A stretch of 64,000 nt of DNA from Branchiostoma belcheri. Lineage: Eukaryota; Chordata; Leptocardii; Amphioxiformes; Branchiostomatidae. This document shows, in pieces, positions 61,701 through 64,000 of this stretch. Location of the stretch: NCBI RefSeq assembly GCF_001625305.1, contig NW_017803268.1:3208033-3272032 (forward strand). The letters are read 5' to 3'. Each line of letters starts with the position of its first letter. Within the stretch, counting starts at the first letter, position 1. The position numbers were made by a program, and so were the translations under genes. The notes beneath the pieces are model-generated. The model had not been told where the DNA came from. It saw nothing but the letters and a program-made list of their open reading frames with translations, and searched no databases.

Positions 61701-63820
61701 GGTCACCGCCTGGTCCAACGCACTGGCGGGCGCGAAATTCCCGCCTCCACTGCCTCGCCCGGCGCCTGCCTGTACTTGTCGCTCCAGGTTCATTACCCTG
61801 AATACAAAATCAGGCAGGAAATATTGCGTTGTGGGGTCGTGTGGCGTAGCGGCAGAGTGCTCGACTCGGAACCTAGAGGTCCCGGGTTCGAGTCCTGACA
61901 TGAGTCCTGATCTTGTGCCCTTGGGAAAGCTAGGCACTTTACACGACTTTCCTCACTTCGCTCAGGTGAAAATGAGTATTGTATTGTCCCCTGTGTTGGT
62001 GGCGGCAATAATATAAGTTTGAAAAACTTGAGCGTGCCGTCACCACGTCTTGTGATTACATGTTGGAAATTATAAAAAAAAGAAAAGATTACTACGTTCC
62101 AAGTGCAGCCATCGTGTTTTTTTAGGGGGGGGGGTGATTTGCACTTGCACGATTTTCTGATCGCACGTAGATCAAATGCGCTTAGAACTCCGTCCGCCAA
62201 TATCCTCTACCAGGCTTCGGGAGACGGCTGGAAAGAGTATAAATCGGCCAACTAGAGAGAGATAACATGCCGAGGGAGTTGCTCTGCTAGAGAGTACATT
62301 TCGCCGCACCCGGTGCTAGGCCACCCACCCTAATATGCCTTACCTGGAATGCCTTCAAAGAAGGCTACCAAAACCCAAGAGGAGTACATGTTAGTTAATT
62401 GGAACATGCAGCATGTCTACTTGGGTTGGGCGAAAAAAATTCCAGTGCAAAAAAGAAACCCCGATAAAAAAAGGCTAAAAACAGGCAAAAAATAACCCAA
62501 AATCCAAACCTCAGCTTGGGTTGTACGAAAGATATAAACGCACCTGTTCCTGAGTTGTGAGATGGCTTCCCGGATGCCTGACGGTTCTTGGCCGCCTCCG
62601 ACGCTGGCTCTCAGGGTGTTGACGGTCTGTTCCAGCCCGGAGATCCGCCGGTACATCTCCACGTACTGACTGTTAGAGATGATCTTCTCCGGGACAGTTT
62701 CTTTCTGTGGAGAGGAGATTATGTAACCGCTTTGGTAACGTAGAAGGGTGCATGTCGAGATCACCTTTGTTCTTAAAGGGGCATTGTGTAATATTTTTAC
62801 ACCAAAAACTGAAACATTTTTAATTGTATTTTCAACATATTTGTGTCATTATCTCACGTTTCTAACATTTATGGTTGGTGCTAAAACAGCCCAAATAGTC
62901 CTGTATAATGTTACATAATGCCACTTTAAATCACTGTTAACGTCGTGTGCAGTAGTCTCCACCAGACTTGGGTTAGGGCCGGGCCACATTCGTCGTAGAT
63001 CGTCCTGAGGTCTTAATGTTGTCGGGTTTTCAAACCGGCAGCTGAATTTTGTTAAACATTTGCACGACTATTACAAGAATGCCCTCTCTTTGCGATCATA
63101 CGGAGATCGTATGATGATCGTGCGGCGATCGTACGGTGATCGTGCGGAGATCTTAGCGCGATCGTGCGGCGATCGTACGGCGATCGTGCGTCGATCTTAG
63201 CGCGATCGTGCGTCGATCTTGGCGCGATCGTACGGCGATGTTACCGCGATCGTACGGCGATCTTACCGCGATCGTACAGCGATCTTACCGCGATCGTACA
63301 GCGATCTTACCGCGATCGTACGGATATCTTACGACGATCGTATGGCGATTGTATGGCAATCGTACGACGGTCTTACAACGTATGTGACCGGGCCCTTGCT
63401 GAAAAAAAATAGGAGAAACTGGTCACATAAGGCCGAATACGTACGTTAGCTGGCCAAGCATCGTCTACATGTGACTACTGTATGGCCGGCTAACTGTTCA
63501 GACAAATTCAGCTTATTTTTGTCCAGTTTAATTTCTCCGGGTTTTTTTTTCAGCGACCCAACGTGTCTGGCCGAGACTAGCGTGGAGGCTGAAACAGCGC
63601 AGGCGTGTGCAGACTTCACCTTTAGATGAGTAGACAGGGAAGCAACTTCCGCTGCTTGCCGAGGAGAAGGAGGAGGCTGCTTGCAGAGAAGTAAATTTAA
63701 TCAAAGGAGAACAGCAACAAGCTCTTTTGCTGATCCGCAAAAGAATCATTTTTTTCGTACGCTCACCTTCTCGGCGTTATCATCGACCTTGATGCTTCCA
63801 CTGATCAAGGACAAACAGCC
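30796..63820 (-). CDS. Giant extracellular coiled-coil protein with two C-terminal LDLa modules (5' end beyond window)
   Basis: Exons in coding order: 63767-63820, 62544-62704, 61497-61797, 60347-61059, 59499-59664, 59087-59182, 58628-58753, 58032-58208, 57486-57616, 56871-57077, 56187-56478, 54955-55167, 54159-54260, 53447-53675, 52990-53089, 52413-52578, 51689-51847, 50804-51014, 50120-50428, 49541-49752, 49091-49222, 48415-48620, 47626-47910, 46661-46828, 45888-46075, 45473-45615, 44582-44725, 43911-44063, 43326-43490, 42891-43040, 42411-42576, 41874-42056, 41419-41534, 40778-40996, 40026-40274, 39091-39182, 38625-38801, 37657-37858, 36992-37168, 36110-36337, 35318-35446, 34642-34810, 32543-32659, 32090-32221, 31478-31615, 30796-30947. 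The joins keep phase throughout, giving about 2,830 codons. The product is heptad-like helix with scarcely a cysteine, over 25 N-x-S/T sequons, then two LDLa modules. I infer a secreted or surface rod protein. I do not recognise a named family. Confidence 0.85.
31020..31350 (+). mobile_element. LINE 3'-end remnant with (GATT)n tail
   Basis: The stretch ends AAATAAAGGGTATT then GATTGATTGATTGATG, a simple-sequence tail typical of CR1/L2 elements. The 5' part ('gtcaatcttcctcccatgtg') resembles 58400-58470. No coding region survives. Confidence 0.5.
31474..31615 (-). CDS. Linker exon after the LDLa pair
   Basis: It completes the codon from the LDLa2 exon to give [17 protein letters not shown] and then [17 protein letters not shown]. 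It is acidic, Ser/Thr-rich and contains the sequon NLT. It has no cysteine. The 3' border is ambiguous between 31474 and 31478 (see the last exon). Confidence 0.65.
31928..32010. mobile_element. Short perfect hairpin
   Basis: GGGTACCATCCGGATTTT is followed 20 bases later by AAAATCCGGATGGTACCC. The outer bases AGCCTGGGTA and TACCCAGACTA also pair. It is about 75 bp in all, probably a minimal MITE or a solo terminal-repeat pair. Confidence 0.6.
32090..32221 (-). CDS. LDL-receptor class A module 2 exon
   Basis: The exon encodes [20 protein letters not shown], then [17 protein letters not shown] and NEYLSA. The six cysteines are in LDLa spacing, with the [12 protein letters not shown] calcium-binding acidic cluster. 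LDLa modules fold around Ca2+ in the oxidising extracellular space and bind ligands. The exon is phase 1-1 like most LDLa exons, which allows shuffling. Confidence 0.93.
32543..32659 (-). CDS. LDL-receptor class A module 1 exon
   Basis: The exon encodes [20 protein letters not shown], then [19 protein letters not shown]. It has six cysteines with LDLa spacing and a complete calcium site ([12 protein letters not shown]). It is phase 1-1. It follows the linker exon 34642-34810 directly and is followed by the second module with a three-residue gap. Confidence 0.94.
32750..32999. mobile_element. 250 bp hairpin MITE with ~50 bp inverted ends
   Basis: CTGTTCTCCAACTCAAAA then TTGACTCACCAGAA (32768-32803) is mirrored at 32944-32988 (TTCTGGTGAGTCAAAT...GAGTTGGAGAACAG). 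It is noncoding and sits next to the LDLa1 exon. Confidence 0.75.
33022..34030. mobile_element. 1 kb foldback element with ~340 bp GC-rich arms
   Basis: Arm 33029-33370 and arm 33671-34012 are near-perfect inverse copies separated by a 300 bp unique core. The outer part of each arm is an array of TTCTGCTTCGCCCCCG units. AGGTAAA lies just outside both ends (about 33020 and 34018), a possible 7 bp target duplication. The Pro-Arg-Ser-rich frames read from the arms are repeat artefacts. Confidence 0.85.
34250..34560 (+). mobile_element. tRNA-derived SINE family S1, copy 1
   Basis: The head is TGTAGTGGATAGAGCGTCCG (A-box region) and GGTTCAATCCCC (B box). The body contains GGAAAGGCACTTAACACGC and ACGGCTGG-like blocks, and the tail is GTTAAATTCGGTTAAAAAAA. 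Nearly the whole element recurs inverted at 55195-55500, and its tail half inverted at 41685-41850. Confidence 0.8.
34642..35446 (-). CDS. Stalk exons just before the LDLa pair
   Basis: Exon 35318-35446 encodes [20 protein letters not shown] and then [16 protein letters not shown]. It is the first segment with cysteines after thousands of residues and includes the sequon NCT. Exon 34642-34810 encodes a non-helical, charged linker ([35 protein letters not shown]). A second acceptor at 34831 would break the frame, so the one ending at 34811 was chosen. Together they form the transition from rod to LDLa head. Confidence 0.8.
35770..36035 (+). mobile_element. CR1/L2-like LINE 3' end
   Basis: The plus strand encodes [17 protein letters not shown], the C-terminal 'cLnGLAPpYL' block of CR1-group polyproteins. 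This is followed by a 3' region (CTGGGCCCCACTGAAAATC, GGCTACCCAGG) and an AAATAAATAAAT tail. Older and decayed. Confidence 0.6.
36110..40274 (-). CDS. C-terminal part of the coiled-coil rod (exons 35-40)
   Basis: Exons 40026-40274, 39091-39182, 38625-38801, 37657-37858, 36992-37168 and 36110-36337 join in phase. They are rich in Gln, Leu, Glu, Lys and Arg with a/d leucine spacing, for example [37 protein letters not shown] and [17 protein letters not shown]. The exon at 37657 ends in an acidic Ser/Thr segment ([14 protein letters not shown]), likely a break or hinge in the helix. Confidence 0.85.
36384..36600 (+). mobile_element. Retroelement C-terminal remnant, GRPRKRW type
   Basis: The plus strand encodes [12 protein letters not shown] and, after frame damage, SKQRAVIKP then [11 protein letters not shown]. 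The GRPRKRW block is common near the C-terminus of RTE-like and related LINE polyproteins. The end matches 47500-47612 ('gtgcaagca' and 'cagacgataagcctgatag'-like), so both come from one family. Confidence 0.55.
36730..36975. mobile_element. Hairpin element family M2, copy 1
   Basis: AACTTTTGTTCCAACACAAA then CACCTAGAGCTTTGGACCAG is answered by GAAAGCTCTAGGTGAGG and AATAAAACTTTTGACTT. Other pieces of the family are at 49320-49400, 53280-53420, 54345-54485, 57670-57775 and 60280-60340, often close to giant-gene exons. Confidence 0.65.
38100..38620. other. Intron, no feature recognised
   Basis: This is AT-rich intronic sequence of the giant gene. One plus-strand region near 38460-38600 resembles decayed retroelement 3' sequence ('gtgtcgccaccgcgtcttgt', echoed at 62035), but it is not classifiable. 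Confidence 0.35.
39395..39875 (+). mobile_element. CR1-like LINE C-terminus with 3' tail
   Basis: The plus strand encodes [20 protein letters not shown] then [17 protein letters not shown] and a stop at about 39639. This is the classic end of CR1/L2 polyproteins. About 230 bp of 3' untranslated sequence follows (AATGCGTAACGGCTGCC, GTAGGGCTGGGCAGTAAC) and a GAAGAAGAAG tail. It is antisense within the giant gene. Confidence 0.8.
40778..46828 (-). CDS. Middle-to-late coiled-coil rod (exons 24-34)
   Basis: Eleven exons from 46661-46828 to 40778-40996 join in phase. Typical segments are [14 protein letters not shown] stretches, [46 protein letters not shown] helices and [17 protein letters not shown]. 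Sequons include GNLT, RNHT, GNHT, RNVT, QNVT and YNQT. Each exon encodes a similar pattern (a run-up, then 'LE-x-x-x-x-x-L' blocks), so the rod may have grown by exon duplication. One intron starts with GC (after 42891), and the donor of the exon ending at 41419 is debatable. Confidence 0.82.
41371..41534 (-). CDS. Exon with a broken or shifted donor
   Basis: The chosen border is CAG/GTGGGG at 41419, giving 116 nt. The reading frame continues with coiled-coil-like [16 protein letters not shown] to CAG/ATAACAAG at 41371. That is the usual donor context of this gene but with AT in place of GT. Both ends keep the phase into the next exon ([13 protein letters not shown]). Confidence 0.55.
41685..41850 (-). 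mobile_element. SINE family S1, copy 3 (partial)
   Basis: It shares GGGGGTTAGACGTGCTTGCA, AAGATTTTTTTACGGCTGGA and CCTTCCTAACGCCAACGCAA with the inverted copy at 55195-55500. The tRNA-like head is missing. Confidence 0.75.
42655..42860 (+). mobile_element. tRNA-derived SINE family S2, copy 1
   Basis: The head is GTGTGGCGTAACAGCAGAAC and GGTTCGAACCCTGCC (B box), followed by TTGGGAAAGGCACTTTTCAC and CCTCACTTCGCTCAGG. The tail is A-rich. Other copies: 45262-45420, 59945-60095, 61830-62080 and a body fragment at 50525-50600. Confidence 0.8.
43178..43192. repeat. G homopolymer run
   Basis: About 14 consecutive G bases lie in an intron. It may be length-variable or assembly-sensitive. Confidence 0.8.
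43640..43832. repeat. CA/GA microsatellite and (TTA)n
   Basis: CA units run to about 43728 and GA units 43729-43766. A separate run of ATT units is at about 43808-43832. Confidence 0.92.
44403..44520 (+). repeat. Dispersed repeat R1, copy 2
   Basis: It starts AAGGGTTAATGCCTCCGAGG and contains ATAAACCACCGAGTGAGCG, matching copies at 6459 and 51885. The palindromic right half is missing here. Confidence 0.7.
45092..45141 (-). pseudogene. Partial copy of the 3' end of exon 45473-45615
   Basis: About 50 bases beginning CAGAGCGCTAGCCTCTTCTA match the coding end of the real exon 380 bp away, including its donor dinucleotide (CTAC before it). The copy has several changes (for example ATATCG for ATGTCA), and the upstream part of the exon is missing. 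Flanking phrases ('aaaggaggtctaatat', 'gaccat') are also duplicated. Confidence 0.65.
45262..45420 (+). mobile_element. SINE family S2, copy 2
   Basis: GTAGGGTCATGTGGCCCTCA, AGAGGTCCCGGGTTCGAACC and CCTGGGAAAGGCACTTCACA follow the S2 order. It sits between the partial exon copy and the true exon. Confidence 0.75.
45636..45862 (+). mobile_element. Retroelement C-terminal remnant (RRLRWF...RGRP type)
   Basis: The plus strand encodes [20 protein letters not shown] then [20 protein letters not shown] and DDTED with a stop. The 'RRLRWFGHV...RGRPKKRW' pattern is a common C-terminus of LINE-type reverse transcriptase proteins. The poly-C run at 45806-45817 suggests decay. Confidence 0.65.
46435..46600. 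mobile_element. Palindromic element family M3, copy 1
   Basis: CTCTACCAGGCTTCGGGAAG and GGCTGGAAAGAGTAGA are mirrored by TCTACTCTTCCAGAAGCCTG and GGTAGAAG. A half copy is at 62200-62340. It is noncoding. Confidence 0.65.
47270..47415 (+). mobile_element. LINE 3' tail
   Basis: GACCTCTATGAAAAGCGGCT and GCGGCCGATTAGAGC are followed by GAAATAAAGCCTCAATCAAA. This resembles the CR1-type 3' end at 31260-31340 ('gggaagagcggctaaggccg' and 'aataaaggg'). Confidence 0.5.
47480..47612 (+). mobile_element. Retroelement 3' fragment matching 36480-36600
   Basis: It shares CACAGGACAGA, the ATCAAGCC core, GTGCAAGCA, TCTAACCCTCGG and GACGATAA with the remnant at 36384-36600. Too short to type further. Confidence 0.5.
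47626..53675 (-). CDS. Central coiled-coil rod (exons 14-23)
   Basis: Exons 53447-53675, 52990-53089, 52413-52578, 51689-51847, 50804-51014, 50120-50428, 49541-49752, 49091-49222, 48415-48620 and 47626-47910 join in phase. Representative pieces: [79 protein letters not shown] and [20 protein letters not shown]. There are many sequons (NMT, NLT, NYT, NNT, NHS, NTT, NIT, NYS) and no cysteine, as expected for an extracellular helical rod. The exon ending at 51689 has a second donor 18 nt upstream (51707), also in frame. Confidence 0.85.
48115..48200 (+). repeat. tRNA-like SINE head
   Basis: GAGCAATTACCAAGCGGTTA, GAGTGCTTGCC and GAGTTCGATCCCCG are in tRNA order (A and B boxes). The acceptor stem does not pair and no intact cloverleaf forms, so it is a SINE or tRNA pseudogene. 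Confidence 0.45.
49457..49476. repeat. (ATGC)n simple repeat
   Basis: About five ATGC units lie in an intron. Confidence 0.85.
49960..50111 (-). mobile_element. LINE family L-b 3' end with (CAAA)n tail
   Basis: ATAGCTTGCTGCTGCCGCAC, GCTGGTGTGTTACGCCAAAG and TTATACCGGCTATACCGATA match the tail next to the reverse-transcriptase fragment at 26455. The CAAACAAACA run extends from about 50070. Confidence 0.6.
50525..50660 (+). mobile_element. SINE family S2 body fragment
   Basis: CACGACTTTCCTCACTTC and AATGAGTACC match the body of S2 copies. The tRNA-like head is lost. The remainder ('cacacacgttaaagaaccca') is typical of repeat-derived sequence. Confidence 0.45.
51885..52120 (+). repeat. Dispersed repeat R1, copy 3
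   Basis: It matches 6459-6730 over most of its length: GGTTAATGTCCCGCCCGAGG, the AAGTGGTCGGTTACTCTAAT palindrome and AATGGAGCCTTCTGATTGGT. It provides no exon. Confidence 0.75.
53280..53420. mobile_element. Hairpin element family M2, copy 2
   Basis: GTTAAAACTTTTACTCCAAG and TTCTCACTT are answered by GTGTTGGAACAAACGCTTTA. It lies just downstream (in + order upstream) of the exon at 53447. Confidence 0.55.
53708..54035. repeat. ~18 bp minisatellite (GGGGCATAGATTTGGATG)
   Basis: About 18 units with small changes (ATAGATTTGGA / ATAAATTTGAA). The minus strand reads as an apparent Pro-Asn-Leu-Cys-Pro repeat, open in more than one frame because the unit is a multiple of three. It is intronic, next to the exon at 53447-53675, and not bounded by splice sites that would include it. 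Confidence 0.93.
54159..63820 (-). CDS. N-terminal half of the rod within the window (exons 1-13)
   Basis: Thirteen exons from 63767-63820 to 54159-54260. The largest, 60347-61059 (237 codons), starts [20 protein letters not shown] and ends DWSEVQTR. It is a long coiled coil with a Gly/Ser break ([13 protein letters not shown]). Exon 61497-61797 has a Gly-rich hinge ([17 protein letters not shown] and [11 protein letters not shown]). Exon 57486-57616 contains a non-helical [15 protein letters not shown]. Sequons include NTT, NAS, NTS, NHS and NSS. The first exon seen, 63767-63820, opens in the middle of the coding sequence, so the signal peptide or membrane anchor must lie beyond 63820. Confidence 0.82.
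54555..54910. mobile_element. 350 bp hairpin MITE
   Basis: AATGGCAAAGCTCTTTTTAT and TTTTCACTAGCCGACGTTTC, ending TTTACTGTGCACTGAC, are mirrored by GTCAGTGCACAGTAAACTAG, AAAAATAAATGTCTG and AAAGAACTTTGCCATT. The arms are about 110 bp with a 130 bp core. Confidence 0.75.
55195..55500 (-). mobile_element. SINE family S1, copy 2 (near full length)
   Basis: On the minus strand: GTAGTGGATATAGCGTCCGA, GGTTCAATCCCCAGGG (B box), then the S1 body and tail up to 55199. It matches 34250-34560 throughout. It inserted in the intron after (in + order) exon 54955-55167. Confidence 0.85.
55545..55860 (-). pseudogene. Three partial copies of the 5' end of exon 54955-55167
   Basis: Blocks at about 55551-55610, 55715-55753 and 55785-55841 each end with GTTTAGTGCCTACA or TTTCGTGCCTACAT. 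These equal the exon start plus its splice acceptor (CTAC on this strand). The first block keeps 60 exon bases with intact codons (AGCGGGAGACG region); the others have deletions. None has a donor. Copies share 'aatgaaagacaac' flanks with the intron next to the true exon. Confidence 0.75.
55640..55695 (+). mobile_element. LINE family L-b tail fragment
   Basis: GTAATATAGCCAGCTGCCGC and AGTTATACCGGCTATACTGA match the tails at 26460-26530 and 49980-50066. Confidence 0.5.
55860..56180. other. Intron, possible repeat-derived sequence
   Basis: A phrase 'ggttggttggtgtttgg' repeats loosely as 'ggttggttcgtggtcagctg'. No clear element or exon is seen. Confidence 0.35.
58330..58600 (+). mobile_element. 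Retroelement-like fragment related to 31080-31160
   Basis: GCCTGTCAATCTTCCTTCG, CTCTGTCAACCT and GACAAACACAAACCCGC parallel GCATGTCAATCTTCCTCCC, GCTGTCAACCTCC and GACAAGCACAAACATCGC near 31097-31160. The class is unclear. Confidence 0.4.
58860..59000. mobile_element. Short palindromic element
   Basis: TTTGCCAGGGGAGTTTGGCC is partly mirrored by GGCGAGATCCAACCTCCCCT and GGCCAA. It shares 'gccaggggagtt' with 46504 and 'gccgagggagttg' with 62270, so it belongs to, or borders, family M3. Confidence 0.4.
59945..60095 (+). mobile_element. SINE family S2, copy 3
   Basis: GTGTTTTGTGGCATAACGGC, AGAGGTTCTGGGTTCGAGTC and a body GACTTTCGTCACTTCGCTCA are followed by TGATCATTATCATGATCGTG as in copy 1. A stretch of body is deleted. 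Confidence 0.7.
61830..62080 (+). mobile_element. SINE family S2, copy 4 (most complete)
   Basis: GTCGTGTGGCGTAGCGGCAG, GAGGTCCCGGGTTCGAGTCC, TTGTGCCCTTGGGAAAGC and CCTCACTTCGCTCAGGTG are followed by a 3' part containing GCCGTCACCACGTCTTGTGA and an A-rich tail. It is close to the exon 61497-61797 acceptor. Confidence 0.8.
62200..62340. mobile_element. Palindromic element family M3, half copy
   Basis: CCTCTACCAGGCTTCGGGAG, CGGCTGGAAAGAGTATAAAT and CCGAGGGAGTTGCT match 46435-46520. The mirrored right arm is lost. Confidence 0.55.
63090..63390. repeat. CGATCGTACGGCGATCTTAC minisatellite
   Basis: About 20 degenerate units built from GCGATCGTACG, GCGATCTTAC and GCGATCGTGCG. Each unit holds one GATCG core, at a spacing of roughly 16-17 bp. 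The Arg-Ser-Tyr-rich frames here come from the repeat. It lies in the intron between the first two exons seen of the giant gene. Confidence 0.9.
63395..63766. other. Intron of the giant gene, nothing recognised
   Basis: Unique-looking sequence with no exon or element that I can support. Confidence 0.4.
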
Positions 63821-64000
63821 CTACATAACGAAGATAACATATGAAAAAACAACTGCCCAACTCCTAGATCTTATCTAATTGAGTATTTTCTTGCTGATGC
63901 TTGCTTGATCTTCAATGGCATTTTCATGTCAGTAAGAAAAGCGTACAATAAATGTATTTCGTCAACTAACGAATACAAAGTTTCATTCACATTTCGTTAG
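63821..64000. other. Start of the next upstream intron of the giant gene
   Basis: A CTACATAACG at 63821 is the acceptor side (minus strand). No further exon is visible before the window ends. Confidence 0.5.

Noticed and set aside
63164..63449. Arg-Ser-Tyr repeat frames as proteins
   Set aside because: They arise from the CGATCG minisatellite. The unit spacing keeps several frames open.

Overview
This is a 64 kb piece of animal nuclear DNA. Its genes are split by many GT-AG introns. It is dense in LINE, SINE and hairpin-type transposon remnants and rich in microsatellites. The mix (an F-box/WD40 gene, extracellular LDLa domains, tRNA-derived SINEs, CR1/L2-like LINEs, piggyBac- and hAT-like debris, exons of 100-300 bp) fits an invertebrate deuterostome. 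An amphioxus (Branchiostoma) is my best guess, from overall style only and not from a database match.

Layout. (1) At 1-6.5 kb (+) are the last three coding exons of a gene that starts before the window. I cannot name it. Its introns hold partial copies of two of its own exons and, on the minus strand, a 5'-truncated LINE with an open 610-codon reverse transcriptase frame. (2) From 6.5 to 15.4 kb there is no host gene. This stretch holds LINE tails, a 2.1 kb internally deleted piggyBac-type element with TTAA ends, palindromic elements, a ~200 bp tandem repeat and a microsatellite cluster. (3) From 15.57 to 28.82 kb (+) lies a complete 14-coding-exon gene for a 718-residue F-box protein with seven WD40 repeats, probably a substrate receptor of an SCF-type ubiquitin ligase. 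Its introns carry a hAT-like foldback element, a 4.3 kb array of ~1.8 kb repeats bounded by TTAA and inverted ends, and an ATTCT pentanucleotide tract. (4) From 28.8 to 30.8 kb is the tail-to-tail intergenic space. (5) From 30.8 to 63.82 kb (-) lies one very large gene. I could join 46 consecutive exons in phase, about 2,830 codons, and the 5' end lies beyond the window. The product is almost entirely cysteine-free coiled coil with more than 25 N-glycosylation sequons, followed by two LDL-receptor class A modules and a short hydrophilic tail. It is therefore most likely a giant secreted or cell-surface rod protein, and it is the most novel object here.

The two larger genes converge and show no functional link. 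The introns of the giant gene hold two tRNA-derived SINE families, LINE 3' ends, hairpin elements, and decayed copies of pieces of its own exons. All splice sites and joins were read by eye from sequence and phase. No transcript or homology search was available.
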